In this document: one piece after another, positions 1 to 7,736 of the stretch
How the letters are laid out: every line of letters begins with the position of its first letter
Numbering within the stretch: position 1 is the first letter of the stretch
NCBI GenBank assembly: GCA_964523885.1
Contig: CAZFYX010000053.1
Span: 1 to 64,000, forward strand
DNA from: SHXO01 sp964523885
GTDB taxonomy: Bacteria > Pseudomonadota > Gammaproteobacteria > Burkholderiales > SHXO01
Direction: 5' to 3'
DNA: 64,000 bases
Program-made: the position numbers and the translations under genes
The notes under the pieces: model-generated
The model's database searches: none
Told to the model about the DNA's origin: nothing
The model's input: only the letters and a program-made list of their open reading frames with translations

Positions 1-341
1 ATCCGGTCGATCCTCAGTGGAAGGACGATCCGGGCATGAAGGAGTACCTCGCCTGGCTCAAGAAATACTATCCGGAGGGTGACCCCAAGGACGGCTTGAA
101 CATCAGCGGATACATGGTCGCGCAGGCCGTGGTGATGGTGCTCAGGCAGTGCGGCGACGACCTGACGCGCGACAACGTCATGCGGCAGGCGGCCAACATC
201 AAGGATGTGCAGGGCTCGCTGATGCTGCCTGGCATCAAGTGGAACACCAGCCCGACCGACTACTTCCTCATCGAGGCGGGCCAGCTGGCCCGCTTCGACG
301 GCAAGGAGTGGGTACTGTTCGGGAAGGTGATCGGCAAGTAG
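1..341 (+). CDS. ABC transporter substrate-binding protein, branched-chain amino acid type (3' end only)
   Basis: The open frame runs in from the left edge (reading frame from base 3) and stops with TAG at 339-341, so only about 112 C-terminal residues are present. The segment GYMVAQAVVMVLRQCGDDLT followed by a stretch ending in LPGIKWNTSPTDYF and LARFDGKEWVLFG is typical of the last lobe of periplasmic LivJ/LivK-like type I binding proteins, which deliver amino acids or other small acids to an ABC permease. The signal peptide and ligand-binding N-terminal lobe lie outside the window, so the substrate cannot be guessed. A GC-rich hairpin follows the stop. Confidence 0.75.
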   Translation, partial: PVDPQWKDDPGMKEYLAWLKKYYPEGDPKDGLNISGYMVAQAVVMVLRQCGDDLTRDNVMRQAANIKDVQGSLMLPGIKWNTSPTDYFLIEAGQLARFDGKEWVLFGKVIGK

Positions 342-352
342 CTGCCTGTCCC

Positions 353-378
353 GGGGGGCCGCCCCGCGCTGGCCCCCC
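353..378 (+). terminator. GC-rich hairpin after the binding-protein gene
   Basis: An 8-bp perfect stem (353-360 with 371-378) around a 10-nt loop lies 12 bases after the stop codon. A second 7-bp hairpin follows at 400-417. Neither has a T-run, so this is a terminator-like structure rather than a clear intrinsic terminator. Confidence 0.4.
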
Positions 379-426
379 TCGCCCTGTCCGGTTTCCACCC
401 GCCGGGCGGGCCCGGCGCAGACCGGC

Positions 427-455
427 TTTACGCCATCCGGCCCGGCTGCTACGCT
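427..455 (+). promoter_or_regulatory. Candidate sigma-70 promoter for the lipoprotein operon
   Basis: TTTACG (427-432) and TACGCT (450-455) are separated by 17 bases and lie in the only non-coding gap before three co-directional lipoprotein genes. The transcript would start near 462, leaving a leader of roughly 110 bases before the start chosen for the first gene. Confidence 0.5.
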
Positions 456-572
456 TGTTCCCATGCCTCGGCCAGAGGGAGGGTCTTGCCGGGGCGTGCA
501 AACGTCATGGATTTGCCGACGCAGCGAGCATCCCATCGTCCGGTTCCCCTGGCCTTCGCCTCCCCCCAAGTC

Positions 573-2066
573 ATGTTGGTTCCCGCAGTGAGCCCCCGGC
601 TGGCCGCCCTGCTCGCGCTCGCCGTGCTCGTGCTGCCCGGCTGCGCGGCCATGCGCAGCTACGACAGCGAGATGCGCGAGACGCTGGCCCGGACCACACC
701 CGGCCAGGTGCAGGCCGCCATCCAGACGCTGGAGAAGAACAACAAGGGCGACAAGGACCTGCTCTACTACATGGAGATGGGTGAGCTGCGGCGGCTCGCC
801 CTCCAGTACGACAAGAGCCAGACCGCGTGGATGGCCGGGGACCGCACGGTGCAGGCGTGGGAAGCCGCGGCCAAGCTCAACCCGCTGCGCGTTTCCGGCT
901 CCGTGGGCTCCTACCTGATCAACGACAAGGTCCGGACCTACGAGGGGCAGGACTTCGAGAAGGTGATGCTGACCACCCGCATCGCCCTCAACTTCCTCGC
1001 CGAGGGCAGCTGGGATAACGCCCGGGTGGCGATCAAGCAGACCCACGAACGCGAGGCGCTGATCGCGGAGGTGCGCGCCAAGCAGTACGTGGAGATCGAG
1101 CAGGAAGCCAGGCAAAAGGGGGCGACCACCAACTTCCGCGAGCTCAGCGGCTACCCCGTGACCAGCCTCGACACCCCGGCCGTGCGGGCGCTGAAGAACA
1201 GCTACCAGAGCGCCTTCAGCCACTACCTGGCCGGATTCATCTACGAGTCCCTGGGCGAGGGAGGCCTGGCCGCACCGGGCTACCGCCAGGCGCTGGAGCT
1301 GTACGGCAGGAGCGGCCCGCTGGACGACGCGCTCTCCGGGCTGGACCAGCGCATGGCGGCACGGGACGACGGGCTGACCGACGTCCTGTTCGAGATCGAG
1401 ACCGGGCTGGTCCCGGCGCGCGTCTCGAAGGAGTTCGCCCTGCCCATGCCGATCAACAACAAGTTCGTGCTGGTGGCGGTTTCCTTCCCGGTCATGCAGG
1501 CGCAGGAGCCGGCGGTGCCGGTCTCGCGGGTCGTGCTTCAGGGCGGGCCCGAGATCCCGGCCGTGCAGATCACCAATGTCGATGCGATGGCCCGCCGTTC
1601 GCTCGAGGACGAGATGCCGGGGATCATGCTGCGAGGGTTCGTCCGATCCACCAGCAAGGCCGTCGCGCAGTACGAGATGCAGCGCCAGGCCCAGCAGCAG
1701 AACAACGACGGGGCGGCCGCGGCCCTGAGCATCATGTCGCTCGCCCTGATGATCGGCTCGGCCGTGACCGAGAAGGCCGACGAGCGCGAGTGGCGCCTGC
1801 TGCCGGCGTCCATCAACATCGCCCGTGCTAAAGTGCCGCCGGGGTCGTATACGGTGACCGTCGATACGGCCGACGGGCCGCAGTCGGTGCGGGTCAACAT
1901 CGGCGGGCGCCATGCGTTCATCGCCTTGCGCCTGCTGCGGGGGCGGCTGTTCGCCATGCTCCCGCCGGTCCCCGCCGAGGGGTCGGCCCCGGGCGCCGAG
2001 TCCACCCTGGCGCCGCCGGAGGCGCCCGGACACGAATCAACCACGATGGAGGTTCCACGCTCATGA
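573..2066 (+). CDS. COG3014-type outer-membrane lipoprotein
   Basis: From ATG 573 the 497-residue product begins with a lipoprotein signal: hydrophobic stretch and lipobox LPGC about 24 residues in, so it should be lipid-anchored in the envelope. The body is helical and TPR-like (for example FSHYLAGFIYESLGEGGLAA) and ends in a Pro/Ala-rich tail. It overlaps the next gene by ATGA and is followed by YcfL- and LpoB-like lipoproteins; this trio recurs in proteobacteria and suggests a role in peptidoglycan synthesis or envelope maintenance. The start is uncertain: GTG 588 would also give a good signal peptide. TTG 486, just downstream of a strong GGGAGG, would add an unlikely 29-residue N-terminal extension. 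Confidence 0.8.
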   Translation: MLVPAVSPRLAALLALAVLVLPGCAAMRSYDSEMRETLARTTPGQVQAAIQTLEKNNKGDKDLLYYMEMGELRRLALQYDKSQTAWMAGDRTVQAWEAAAKLNPLRVSGSVGSYLINDKVRTYEGQDFEKVMLTTRIALNFLAEGSWDNARVAIKQTHEREALIAEVRAKQYVEIEQEARQKGATTNFRELSGYPVTSLDTPAVRALKNSYQSAFSHYLAGFIYESLGEGGLAAPGYRQALELYGRSGPLDDALSGLDQRMAARDDGLTDVLFEIETGLVPARVSKEFALPMPINNKFVLVAVSFPVMQAQEPAVPVSRVVLQGGPEIPAVQITNVDAMARRSLEDEMPGIMLRGFVRSTSKAVAQYEMQRQAQQQNNDGAAAALSIMSLALMIGSAVTEKADEREWRLLPASINIARAKVPPGSYTVTVDTADGPQSVRVNIGGRHAFIALRLLRGRLFAMLPPVPAEGSAPGAESTLAPPEAPGHESTTMEVPRS

Positions 2067-2500
2067 GAACAGTGCTCCTGCTGGTCCTGGCCGCCCTGCT
2101 TGCCGTGCTCGGCGGATGCGGCCACAAGAAGGGCTTCGAGAAGGAGGGCTACGCCTACGGCTGCCCGATCGGCGACGCCAAGGTCAGCAACATGGAGGAC
2201 CTGGTGCGTTCGAAGGTGTCGATGGAAGGCTCGCGCACCACGGTGATCGTCAGCGAGATGCGCTGCACGATGACCACCGGCGACCTGATGAAGATCGACG
2301 CCACGCTGAACAACGACAGCAGCAAGGTCAAGCGCGTGGCCTACAAGTTCCGCTGGATCGACAAGGAAGGCATCCGCGCGGCCGACGAGGAAGGCTGGAA
2401 GCCCCTCATGCTGTACGAGAAGTCCAACCACATCGTCCAGGAAGTCTCGCCCACGCCCAAGGCGGTGGACTTCAGGATCGTCATCATGAGCCAGGAGTGA
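2063..2500 (+). CDS. YcfL-family lipoprotein (DUF1425)
   Basis: 145 residues with a short lipoprotein signal and lipobox LGGC. The conserved core (EMRCTMTTGDLMKIDATLNN, then YKFRWIDKEG) matches the YcfL/DUF1425 beta-sandwich family, which in enterobacteria is encoded directly before lpoB. Translation is coupled to the preceding lipoprotein through an ATGA overlap at 2063-2066. The family's precise biochemical role is not known; the context ties it to the PBP1B activator LpoB and so to cell-wall synthesis. Confidence 0.8.
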   Translation: MRTVLLLVLAALLAVLGGCGHKKGFEKEGYAYGCPIGDAKVSNMEDLVRSKVSMEGSRTTVIVSEMRCTMTTGDLMKIDATLNNDSSKVKRVAYKFRWIDKEGIRAADEEGWKPLMLYEKSNHIVQEVSPTPKAVDFRIVIMSQE

Positions 2501-2540
2501 GGCGCACGGCCCGCTCCCCATTCCCAGGAGAAGAGAACTT

Positions 2541-3131
2541 ATGATCGAAACGCTGCGCTCCAGCCGCATGGCGGCTGCATCCGTCCTCGCGGCGGCCGTA
2601 CTGGCCGCCGGCTGCGCCAAGGAGCAGGTGCGCTACGGCGACGCCAAGGGCGTGGAGACGGTAACCAACCAGTTCGGCTCGACCGACCTGCAGATGATCG
2701 CCGAATCGATGACCAAGTCCATGCTGCAGGCCCCGGTCATCGCGTCGAACAACCTGCCGATCATGACCGTGCAGGAGGTCAAGAACAAGACCAGCGAGTA
2801 CATCGACACCCGCTCGATCACCGACTCCATCCGTGCCGAGCTGCAGAAGAGCGGCAAGGTGAGATTCGCGGTCGACGCCGCAGCCATGGAGCAGCAGGTC
2901 GAGGAGCTCCAGCGCCAGCAGAGCGACCTGTACGACAAGGAGAACGCAGCGCAGACCGGGAAGATGGTCGGCGCGCAGTTCCGCCTGGACGGCAGCGTTT
3001 CCTCGATCGTCAAGCAGACCAAGGACACGAAGGACGTGTACTACAAGTTCACGCTGACCTTGTGGAACATCCGCAACGGCCTGCTGGAATGGTCCGACGA
3101 GAAGGAGATCCGGAAGACGACGTCGAAGTAA
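2541..3131 (+). CDS. lpoB: Penicillin-binding protein activator LpoB-like lipoprotein
   Basis: 196 residues with a lipoprotein signal and lipobox LAAGC. The LpoB fold is recognisable in NLPIMTVQEVKNKTSEYIDT, TRSITDSIRAELQKSGKVRF and the closing strand YKFTLTLWNIRNGLLEW. In enterobacteria LpoB is an outer-membrane lipoprotein that reaches through the peptidoglycan to stimulate the bifunctional synthase PBP1B. AGGAG precedes the ATG by 6-7 bases, and a strong intrinsic terminator follows at 3152, so this closes the operon. The disordered linker after the lipobox is short compared with E. coli LpoB. Confidence 0.82.
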   Translation: MIETLRSSRMAAASVLAAAVLAAGCAKEQVRYGDAKGVETVTNQFGSTDLQMIAESMTKSMLQAPVIASNNLPIMTVQEVKNKTSEYIDTRSITDSIRAELQKSGKVRFAVDAAAMEQQVEELQRQQSDLYDKENAAQTGKMVGAQFRLDGSVSSIVKQTKDTKDVYYKFTLTLWNIRNGLLEWSDEKEIRKTTSK

Positions 3132-3151
3132 CGGCACCAGGCTTGTGGCAG

Positions 3152-3175
3152 AACGGCCCCGCCTGGGGCCGTTTT
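3152..3175 (+). terminator. Rho-independent terminator of the lpoB operon
   Basis: Perfect 9-bp stem (AACGGCCCC at 3152-3160 with its complement at 3165-3173), 4-nt loop GCCT, followed by TT. It lies 20 bases after the lpoB stop. Confidence 0.8.
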
Positions 3176-3277
3176 GCTTCGGGGGCCTGCGACCCACCCC
3201 CGCGTCATTCAGGTAAGGTTCTGCGCGATACGTGCCGATATCGACTCCAGTCCCCCACGACACGCAGGGCAACGCCG

Positions 3278-3541
3278 ATGCGCCTTCTCGTCACGCTGTT
3301 CTTCCCGCTGGTGCTGCAGGTCCTGGCCTACGTCATCGTGTTCACTGCGGCACGCGGCGGCGGCTCGTTCATGGGCCTGCTGGCAATGCCGGTCGCGGGC
3401 GCGGCGCTCATCGTACTGGTCATGCACGGCATCTCCGCCGCGCGGCGACCGGGCCCCGTGCTCTCACCTGCACTCACCGGTCTTGCGATCGCGGTCGTCC
3501 CACCCATCGGCCTGCTGATCGTCCGGGCGCTCGAGTCCTAG
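3278..3541 (+). CDS. Small integral membrane protein of unknown function
   Basis: 87 residues from ATG 3278 with three hydrophobic segments (LFFPLVLQVLAYVIVF, GLLAMPVAGAALIVLVMHGI, TGLAIAVVPPIGLLIV) separated by short charged loops. No family is recognised and no catalytic motif is visible. It stands alone between the lpoB terminator and the convergent queG, whose end is 30 bases away. An upstream extension to base 3062 would run through the lpoB 3' end and its terminator, so the shorter start was chosen. Confidence 0.55.
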   Translation: MRLLVTLFFPLVLQVLAYVIVFTAARGGGSFMGLLAMPVAGAALIVLVMHGISAARRPGPVLSPALTGLAIAVVPPIGLLIVRALES

Positions 3542-3570
3542 CGGGCACCGATGCGCTCACGGTGCCCCGA

Positions 3571-4617
3571 CTACACCGCGTGGCGCATCAACGCCCACCG
3601 CACGTGCTCGCGCACCAGCGCTGATGCATCATCGGCCCGCGCACGCAACGCGGCTGCCACCTCCGCCGACGTCGGCGCATTCCCCAGCGCCACCGCGATG
3701 TTCCGCAGCCACCGCTCGTAGCCGATCCGGCGGATCGCGCTGCCCTCCATCCGTTGCTCGAACTCCTCCCTGCTCCACCTGAACAATTCGACCAGCGCTG
3801 CGCCATCCAGCCCGTTCCTGACCTGGAAGTCCTCCACTGCGGCAAACCGGGCGTACTTGTTCCACGGACACGCCAGCTGGCAGTCGTCGCAGCCATAGAT
3901 GCGGTTGCCCATCAGCGGGCGCAGTGCCTCGGGGATCGAGCCGTGATGCTCGATGGTGAGATAGGACACGCAGCGGCGCGCGTCCAGCACGTAGGGTGCG
4001 ACGATGGCCCGGGTCGGGCAGACGTCGATGCAGCGGGTGCAGCTCCCGCAGTGCTCGGTGATGGGCGCGTCCACGGGCAGCGGCAGGTCGGTGTAGATCT
4101 CCCCCAGGAAGAACCACGACCCCGCGCGATCGAGCAGCAAGGTGTGCTTGCCGCGCCATCCGAGCCCGGCGTTGCGCGCCAGCTCGACCTCCATCACCGG
4201 CGCGCTGTCCGTGAACACCCGGTACTGCATGGGCCCCGCCGCCGACGCGATGCGTTGCGCGAGCCGCTCCAGCCTTCCACGCAGCACCTTGTGGTAGTCC
4301 CGTCCGAGGGCGTAGCGCGAGACGTAGGCCGAATCCGGATCGTCGAGGACGTTCTGCGCGTCGCGCGCCCCGTCCGGCATGTAATCGAGCGCGAACGACA
4401 TGACGCGAACCGTGCCGGGCACCAGTTCGCCGGGCCGGCTGCGCAGGGTGCCGTGCCGCGCGAGGTAGTCCATGTCTGCGTGATGCCCGCGGCCCAGCCA
4501 CTCCAGCAGGCGCGCCTCGGCCTCGCCCAGTTCGATCCCGGCGACACCGAACCGGCGGAAGCCCAGCTCGGCCGCCCAGCCCGCGATGTCGCGCTTGAGC
4601 GCAGCGAGGTCGGTCAA
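3571..4617 (-). CDS. queG: Epoxyqueuosine reductase
   Basis: 348 residues, the usual QueG length. It reduces epoxyqueuosine to queuosine in tRNA using cobalamin and two 4Fe-4S clusters. Both cluster motifs are intact: CGSCTRCIDVCPTRAI and CDDCQLACPWN. The N-terminal domain of unknown function and the VMSFALDYMP segment also fit. The start is TTG at 4617, whose bases overlap the stop of the upstream MBL gene (TTGA), so the two are translationally coupled. Queuosine synthesis needs an external B12 supply here, as does eutBC later in the window. Confidence 0.93.
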   Translation of the reverse strand: MTDLAALKRDIAGWAAELGFRRFGVAGIELGEAEARLLEWLGRGHHADMDYLARHGTLRSRPGELVPGTVRVMSFALDYMPDGARDAQNVLDDPDSAYVSRYALGRDYHKVLRGRLERLAQRIASAAGPMQYRVFTDSAPVMEVELARNAGLGWRGKHTLLLDRAGSWFFLGEIYTDLPLPVDAPITEHCGSCTRCIDVCPTRAIVAPYVLDARRCVSYLTIEHHGSIPEALRPLMGNRIYGCDDCQLACPWNKYARFAAVEDFQVRNGLDGAALVELFRWSREEFEQRMEGSAIRRIGYERWLRNIAVALGNAPTSAEVAAALRARADDASALVREHVRWALMRHAV

Positions 4618-5693
4618 AGTGATCCGTTGGCAGGCGCTGCCGGCTGATGTGCCGGGGCGTGCCCCGCTGCGGGAGACTGCTCGCGATGGCGCATGAGCGG
4701 CTTCAGGTCTCGCGTCTCGCCATGCTGCATGACGAAAAAGTGCTCGGCCGGTACGCCCACGGCACGCCGCGCAGCGGCCAGCTTGTGGGGCGGCTCGTCC
4801 AGCGGCTCATCGGTCAGCACGAACGTGCCCCAGTGCATCGCCACCGAGTAGCGCGCCCGCAGGTCCTGGTGGATGCGCACCGCCTCCTCGGGGTTGATGT
4901 GCATGACCTGCATGAACCAGCGCGGCTCGTACGCGCCGATCGGCAGGGCGGCGAGGTCGATGGGGGCGAAGCGTGCGGCGATGTCGAGGAAGTCGCGCGA
5001 GTAGCCGGTGTCGCCCGCGAAGAAGAAGCGGAAGGCCGGCTCGTGCCGCGCACCGTCCCAGTGCTCCACCATCCACCCGCCCCACAGGGTCTTGTCGCGA
5101 TCCCAGGCCGTGCGTGCGCTCCAGTGCTGTACCGGGCACAGGTGGAAGCGCAGGCCCCGGTGCTCGGCCTGCTCCCACCAGTCCAGCTCGATCACCTCGC
5201 GCATGCCGTGGCCCGCGAACCACCCCTTCAGGCCCAGCGGCACGAAGAACATCGGCGAGCCGGCAGCCTGGCGCGACAGCCGGCGCACGGTGCTGTAGTC
5301 GAGGTGGTCGTAGTGGTTGTGCGAGACCAGCACTGCGTCGATGTGCGGCAACTGCTTCAAGCTGAGCGCCGGCGGCACCACACGCCTGGGCCCGGCGAAG
5401 GTCAGGGGCGAGGCCCGCTCGGTGAGGTGCGGATCGGTAAGCAGGTTCAGGCCCGCGATCTGCAGCAGGAACGTCGAGTGCCCGAGCCAGGTCAGCGTCG
5501 GCTCGGAGCGGTTCGCGTGCAGCCGGGCGACATCCGGTTGGTGCAGCGGAAAGCGATAACCCCCGGGCGGCACCCGCGGCAGGCCCTTCTCGCGCCGCTC
5601 CTGCTGCCACTTCCAGAAGCTGCCGCGCGGCGGCGTGGGATAGTTGTTGCGGAAGCCCTCGGGCGTATGATGCGGCTTGGTCTTGTCGGCCAT
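4614..5693 (-). CDS. MBL-fold metallohydrolase, NAPE-PLD/UlaG-like
   Basis: 359 residues from ATG 5693. The metallo-beta-lactamase motif SHNHYDHLDY supplies the HxHxDH di-metal site; later metal ligands are in FFFAGDTGYS and MHWGTF. The N-terminal segment with GFRNNYPTP and LTWLGHSTFLLQIAGLNLLTDP is characteristic of bacterial relatives of N-acyl-phosphatidylethanolamine phospholipase D, so a phosphodiesterase activity on a lipid or other phosphate ester is plausible but not shown. It is co-transcribed with queG through a TTGA overlap; no functional link between them is evident. Confidence 0.82.
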   Translation of the reverse strand: MADKTKPHHTPEGFRNNYPTPPRGSFWKWQQERREKGLPRVPPGGYRFPLHQPDVARLHANRSEPTLTWLGHSTFLLQIAGLNLLTDPHLTERASPLTFAGPRRVVPPALSLKQLPHIDAVLVSHNHYDHLDYSTVRRLSRQAAGSPMFFVPLGLKGWFAGHGMREVIELDWWEQAEHRGLRFHLCPVQHWSARTAWDRDKTLWGGWMVEHWDGARHEPAFRFFFAGDTGYSRDFLDIAARFAPIDLAALPIGAYEPRWFMQVMHINPEEAVRIHQDLRARYSVAMHWGTFVLTDEPLDEPPHKLAAARRAVGVPAEHFFVMQHGETRDLKPLMRHREQSPAAGHAPAHQPAAPANGSL

Positions 5694-5760
5694 CGTGATC
5701 GGTCCGGCAGCGGCTGGTCAGCGTAGCCGTGCCAGCCATATTGGGCAAGCCATGTCGACG

Positions 5761-5774
5761 GGAGTTCACCGCTG
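5761..5774 (+). promoter_or_regulatory. Shine-Dalgarno and apparent CTG start of the hydrolase at 5772
   Basis: GGAG at 5761-5764 is followed by 7 bases and then CTG at 5772-5774. No ATG, GTG or TTG occurs in frame between the upstream stop (TAG 5724-5726) and this point. The conserved hydrolase N-terminus begins right here, which is why CTG is chosen. Confidence 0.55.
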
Positions 5775-6575
5775 AGCCACGGCCCCAGCCGACGGCCCTA
5801 TCTGCACTTCGCCCATGCCAACGGCTTCCCGGGCGCCTGCTACGCGAAGCTGCTCGGCCTGCTCGGCGCGCAGTTCGACGTCGGCTACCTGCCCCGCAGC
5901 GGGCACGACCCGCGCTTTCCGGTCACCGACGGCTGGCCCCACCTCGTCGAGGAACTGGAAGCGTCGATCGCCGGCACCGGCCGCGCGCCGGTGATCGGTG
6001 TGGGGCATTCGCTGGGCGGCTACCTGAGCTGCATGGCCGCTGCACGCCGCCCCGACCTGTTCCGCGCCGTCATCCTGCTCGACGCGCCGATTCTCGGGCC
6101 CTTCACCGGCAGCGCCGTGCGGTTCGCCAAGCGCATCGGCCTGATCGACCGCATCACGCCGGCCGGCACCACCCGCAACCGCCGCAGCACCTGGCCCAGC
6201 GTTGAGGCAGCGCTCGCGCACTTCCGCCGCAAGCCGCTGTTCCGGCAATTCGATCCCGACTGCCTGCGCGATTACGTGCAGCACGGCACCCACGCGTCGG
6301 CGGACGGGCTCACGCTGCTCTTCGATCCCGAGATCGAATATCGCATCTACCGGACCATCCCGCACGACGTCGCCGACTTCGCCTCCGCGCTGCGCGTGCC
6401 GGGCGGATTCATCCATGGGCGGCACTCGGAGATCGTGCAGCGCACCGGGTTGGCGCAGACGCGCCGCTGCCTGCGCGTGGCGCGCGTCGAGGGCGGTCAC
6501 CTGTTCCCGTTCGAGGTGCCGCACGAGGCCGCGCACGCCATCGGTGCAATGGTGCGCCAGCTAACCGGCCTATAA
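5772..6575 (+). CDS. Alpha/beta-hydrolase fold protein, apparent CTG start
   Basis: 267 residues if initiation is at CTG 5772. The N-terminus reads MSHGPSRRPYLHFAHANGFP; FAHANGFP carries the oxyanion-hole loop of a lipase-like family. The nucleophile elbow is GVGHSLGG and the catalytic His lies in EGGHLFPFE near the C-terminus. Starting at the first conventional codon (GTG 5991) would delete the oxyanion strand and about 73 residues, so it is unlikely. An 8-codon frame beginning at ATG 5752 ends at TGA 5773-5775, overlapping the CTG; this could couple translation but may be chance. Substrate unknown. Confidence 0.75.
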   Translation: MSHGPSRRPYLHFAHANGFPGACYAKLLGLLGAQFDVGYLPRSGHDPRFPVTDGWPHLVEELEASIAGTGRAPVIGVGHSLGGYLSCMAAARRPDLFRAVILLDAPILGPFTGSAVRFAKRIGLIDRITPAGTTRNRRSTWPSVEAALAHFRRKPLFRQFDPDCLRDYVQHGTHASADGLTLLFDPEIEYRIYRTIPHDVADFASALRVPGGFIHGRHSEIVQRTGLAQTRRCLRVARVEGGHLFPFEVPHEAAHAIGAMVRQLTGL

Positions 6576-6582
6576 TGCCGGT
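6564..6582 (+). promoter_or_regulatory. Promoter -10 box TATAAT inside a small inverted repeat, upstream of the dehydrogenase
   Basis: TATAAT (6571-6576) is flanked by perfect 6-bp arms ACCGGC (6564-6569) and GCCGGT (6577-6582). It overlaps the end of the preceding hydrolase gene and lies 55 bases before ATG 6631. The -35 region is not recognisable. Confidence 0.5.
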
Positions 6583-6630
6583 CCACTTTGGGGGACCCGA
6601 CGAATCCTACGCGCGGCAAAGAGGAGGAAC

Positions 6631-7611
6631 ATGGCAAAGGGGAAGGCAGGCAAGGCAGCGGGCGTGATCGGCCTGGGCTCGATGGGCATCGGCGTGGCAC
6701 GTACGCTGCTGTCGAAGGGCTTCACCGTCTATGCATACGACGTGCGGCCGCAGGTGCTGAAGGACTTCGCACGCGAGGGCGGCAAGGCGTGCTCGAGCCC
6801 GGCAGAGGTCGGCGCCAACGCACCGGTGGTGGTCGTGCTGGTGGTCAACGCGCAGCAGACCCTGGACGTGCTGCTCGGGGCGAATGGTGCGGCAGAGCAG
6901 ATGGCGAAAGGCTCGGTCGCCATCTGCAGCGCCACGGTCGCGCCCGCGATCGCGGAAGACCTTGGCGCGAAGCTCAAGGCGAAGGGCATCCACATGCTCG
7001 ATGCCCCGGTGAGCGGCGGCGCGGCGCGCGCGGCCACGGGGCAACTCTCGATCATGGCATCCGGCGCGCGCGAGGCGTTCGCGGGCGCCCAGAGCGTCCT
7101 CGACGCTATCGCAGCCAAGGTTTACCGTCTCGGCGACGCGCCAGGGATGGGCTCGAAGGTCAAGATGATCAACCAGCTGCTGGCAGGCGTGCACATTGCC
7201 GCCTCCGCCGAGGCCATGGCGCTGGGCATCCGCGCCGGCGTGGATCCGAACGTGCTCTACGAAGTGATCTCGAACAGCGCCGGCTCGTCCTGGATGTTCC
7301 AGAACCGCGTCCCGCACATCCTCGCCGGTGACTACACCCCGCTCTCCGCCGTGAACATCTTCGTGAAGGACCTGGGCATCGTGCTCGATGCCGCACGCCA
7401 GTCGACCTTCCCGCTTCCACTCACCGCGACGGCGCACCAGATGTTCCTGATGGCTGGCGCGCACGGGCTGGGGGGCGAGGACGATTCGGCGGTGGTGAAG
7501 GTGTTCCAGACCATCTCGGGCATTCCGCTGCCCGAGAAGAAGCGCGCAGCGCGCGCGAAGACGAAAGCCACGGCATCGACCAGGGCCAAGGCTGCACGCA
7601 AGCGCGGCTAG
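6631..7611 (+). CDS. NAD(P)-dependent 3-hydroxyacid dehydrogenase, L-threonate dehydrogenase (LtnD)-like
   Basis: 326 residues of the 3-hydroxyisobutyrate/6-phosphogluconate dehydrogenase superfamily. The Rossmann motif is VIGLGSMGIGVA, the substrate motif is DAPVSGGAA, and the catalytic lysine is in SKVKMINQLL. Segments such as SNSAGSSWMFQNRVPH resemble LtnD, which oxidises L-threonate or D-erythronate at C2. An excellent AGAGGAGGAA precedes ATG. The last 25 residues form a Lys/Arg/Ala-rich tail not typical of the family. No aldolase or kinase partner of the LtnD pathway is adjacent, so the substrate is an inference. Confidence 0.8.
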   Translation: MAKGKAGKAAGVIGLGSMGIGVARTLLSKGFTVYAYDVRPQVLKDFAREGGKACSSPAEVGANAPVVVVLVVNAQQTLDVLLGANGAAEQMAKGSVAICSATVAPAIAEDLGAKLKAKGIHMLDAPVSGGAARAATGQLSIMASGAREAFAGAQSVLDAIAAKVYRLGDAPGMGSKVKMINQLLAGVHIAASAEAMALGIRAGVDPNVLYEVISNSAGSSWMFQNRVPHILAGDYTPLSAVNIFVKDLGIVLDAARQSTFPLPLTATAHQMFLMAGAHGLGGEDDSAVVKVFQTISGIPLPEKKRAARAKTKATASTRAKAARKRG

Positions 7612-7636
7612 AGCGAAAGGCCACATCGACCTCTCA

Positions 7637-7725
7637 CCGCCAAGGACGCAAAGGACGCGGAGGAAGCCCGAGGCGACCGCTCGCAGCCTGGCGGGTATCC
7701 TTGGCGTCCTTTGCGTCCTTGGCGG
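7637..7725. repeat. Family I palindromic element, gene-less copy A
   Basis: A 22-bp perfect inverted repeat (7637-7658 and 7704-7725) made of tandem 9-mers GCCAAGGAC, GCAAAGGAC and a third degenerate unit on each side, around a 45-base centre. It sits in the gap between two convergent genes, where it could act as a bidirectional transcriptional end. The word structure matches the arms of the GxxExxY cassette at 13772-14257 (GCAGAGGAC) with A/C substitutions. Confidence 0.85.
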
Positions 7726-7736
7726 CTGGAGCTGAT

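Noticed and set aside
1538..2620. A 360-codon minus-strand frame opposite the lipoprotein operon
   Set aside because: It runs through three genes with clear signal peptides and lipoboxes on the plus strand; shadow of GC-rich third positions.
5752..5775. Eight-codon leader peptide before the hydrolase
   Set aside because: Too short to support as a gene; it has no attenuator structure and its overlap with CTG may be chance.
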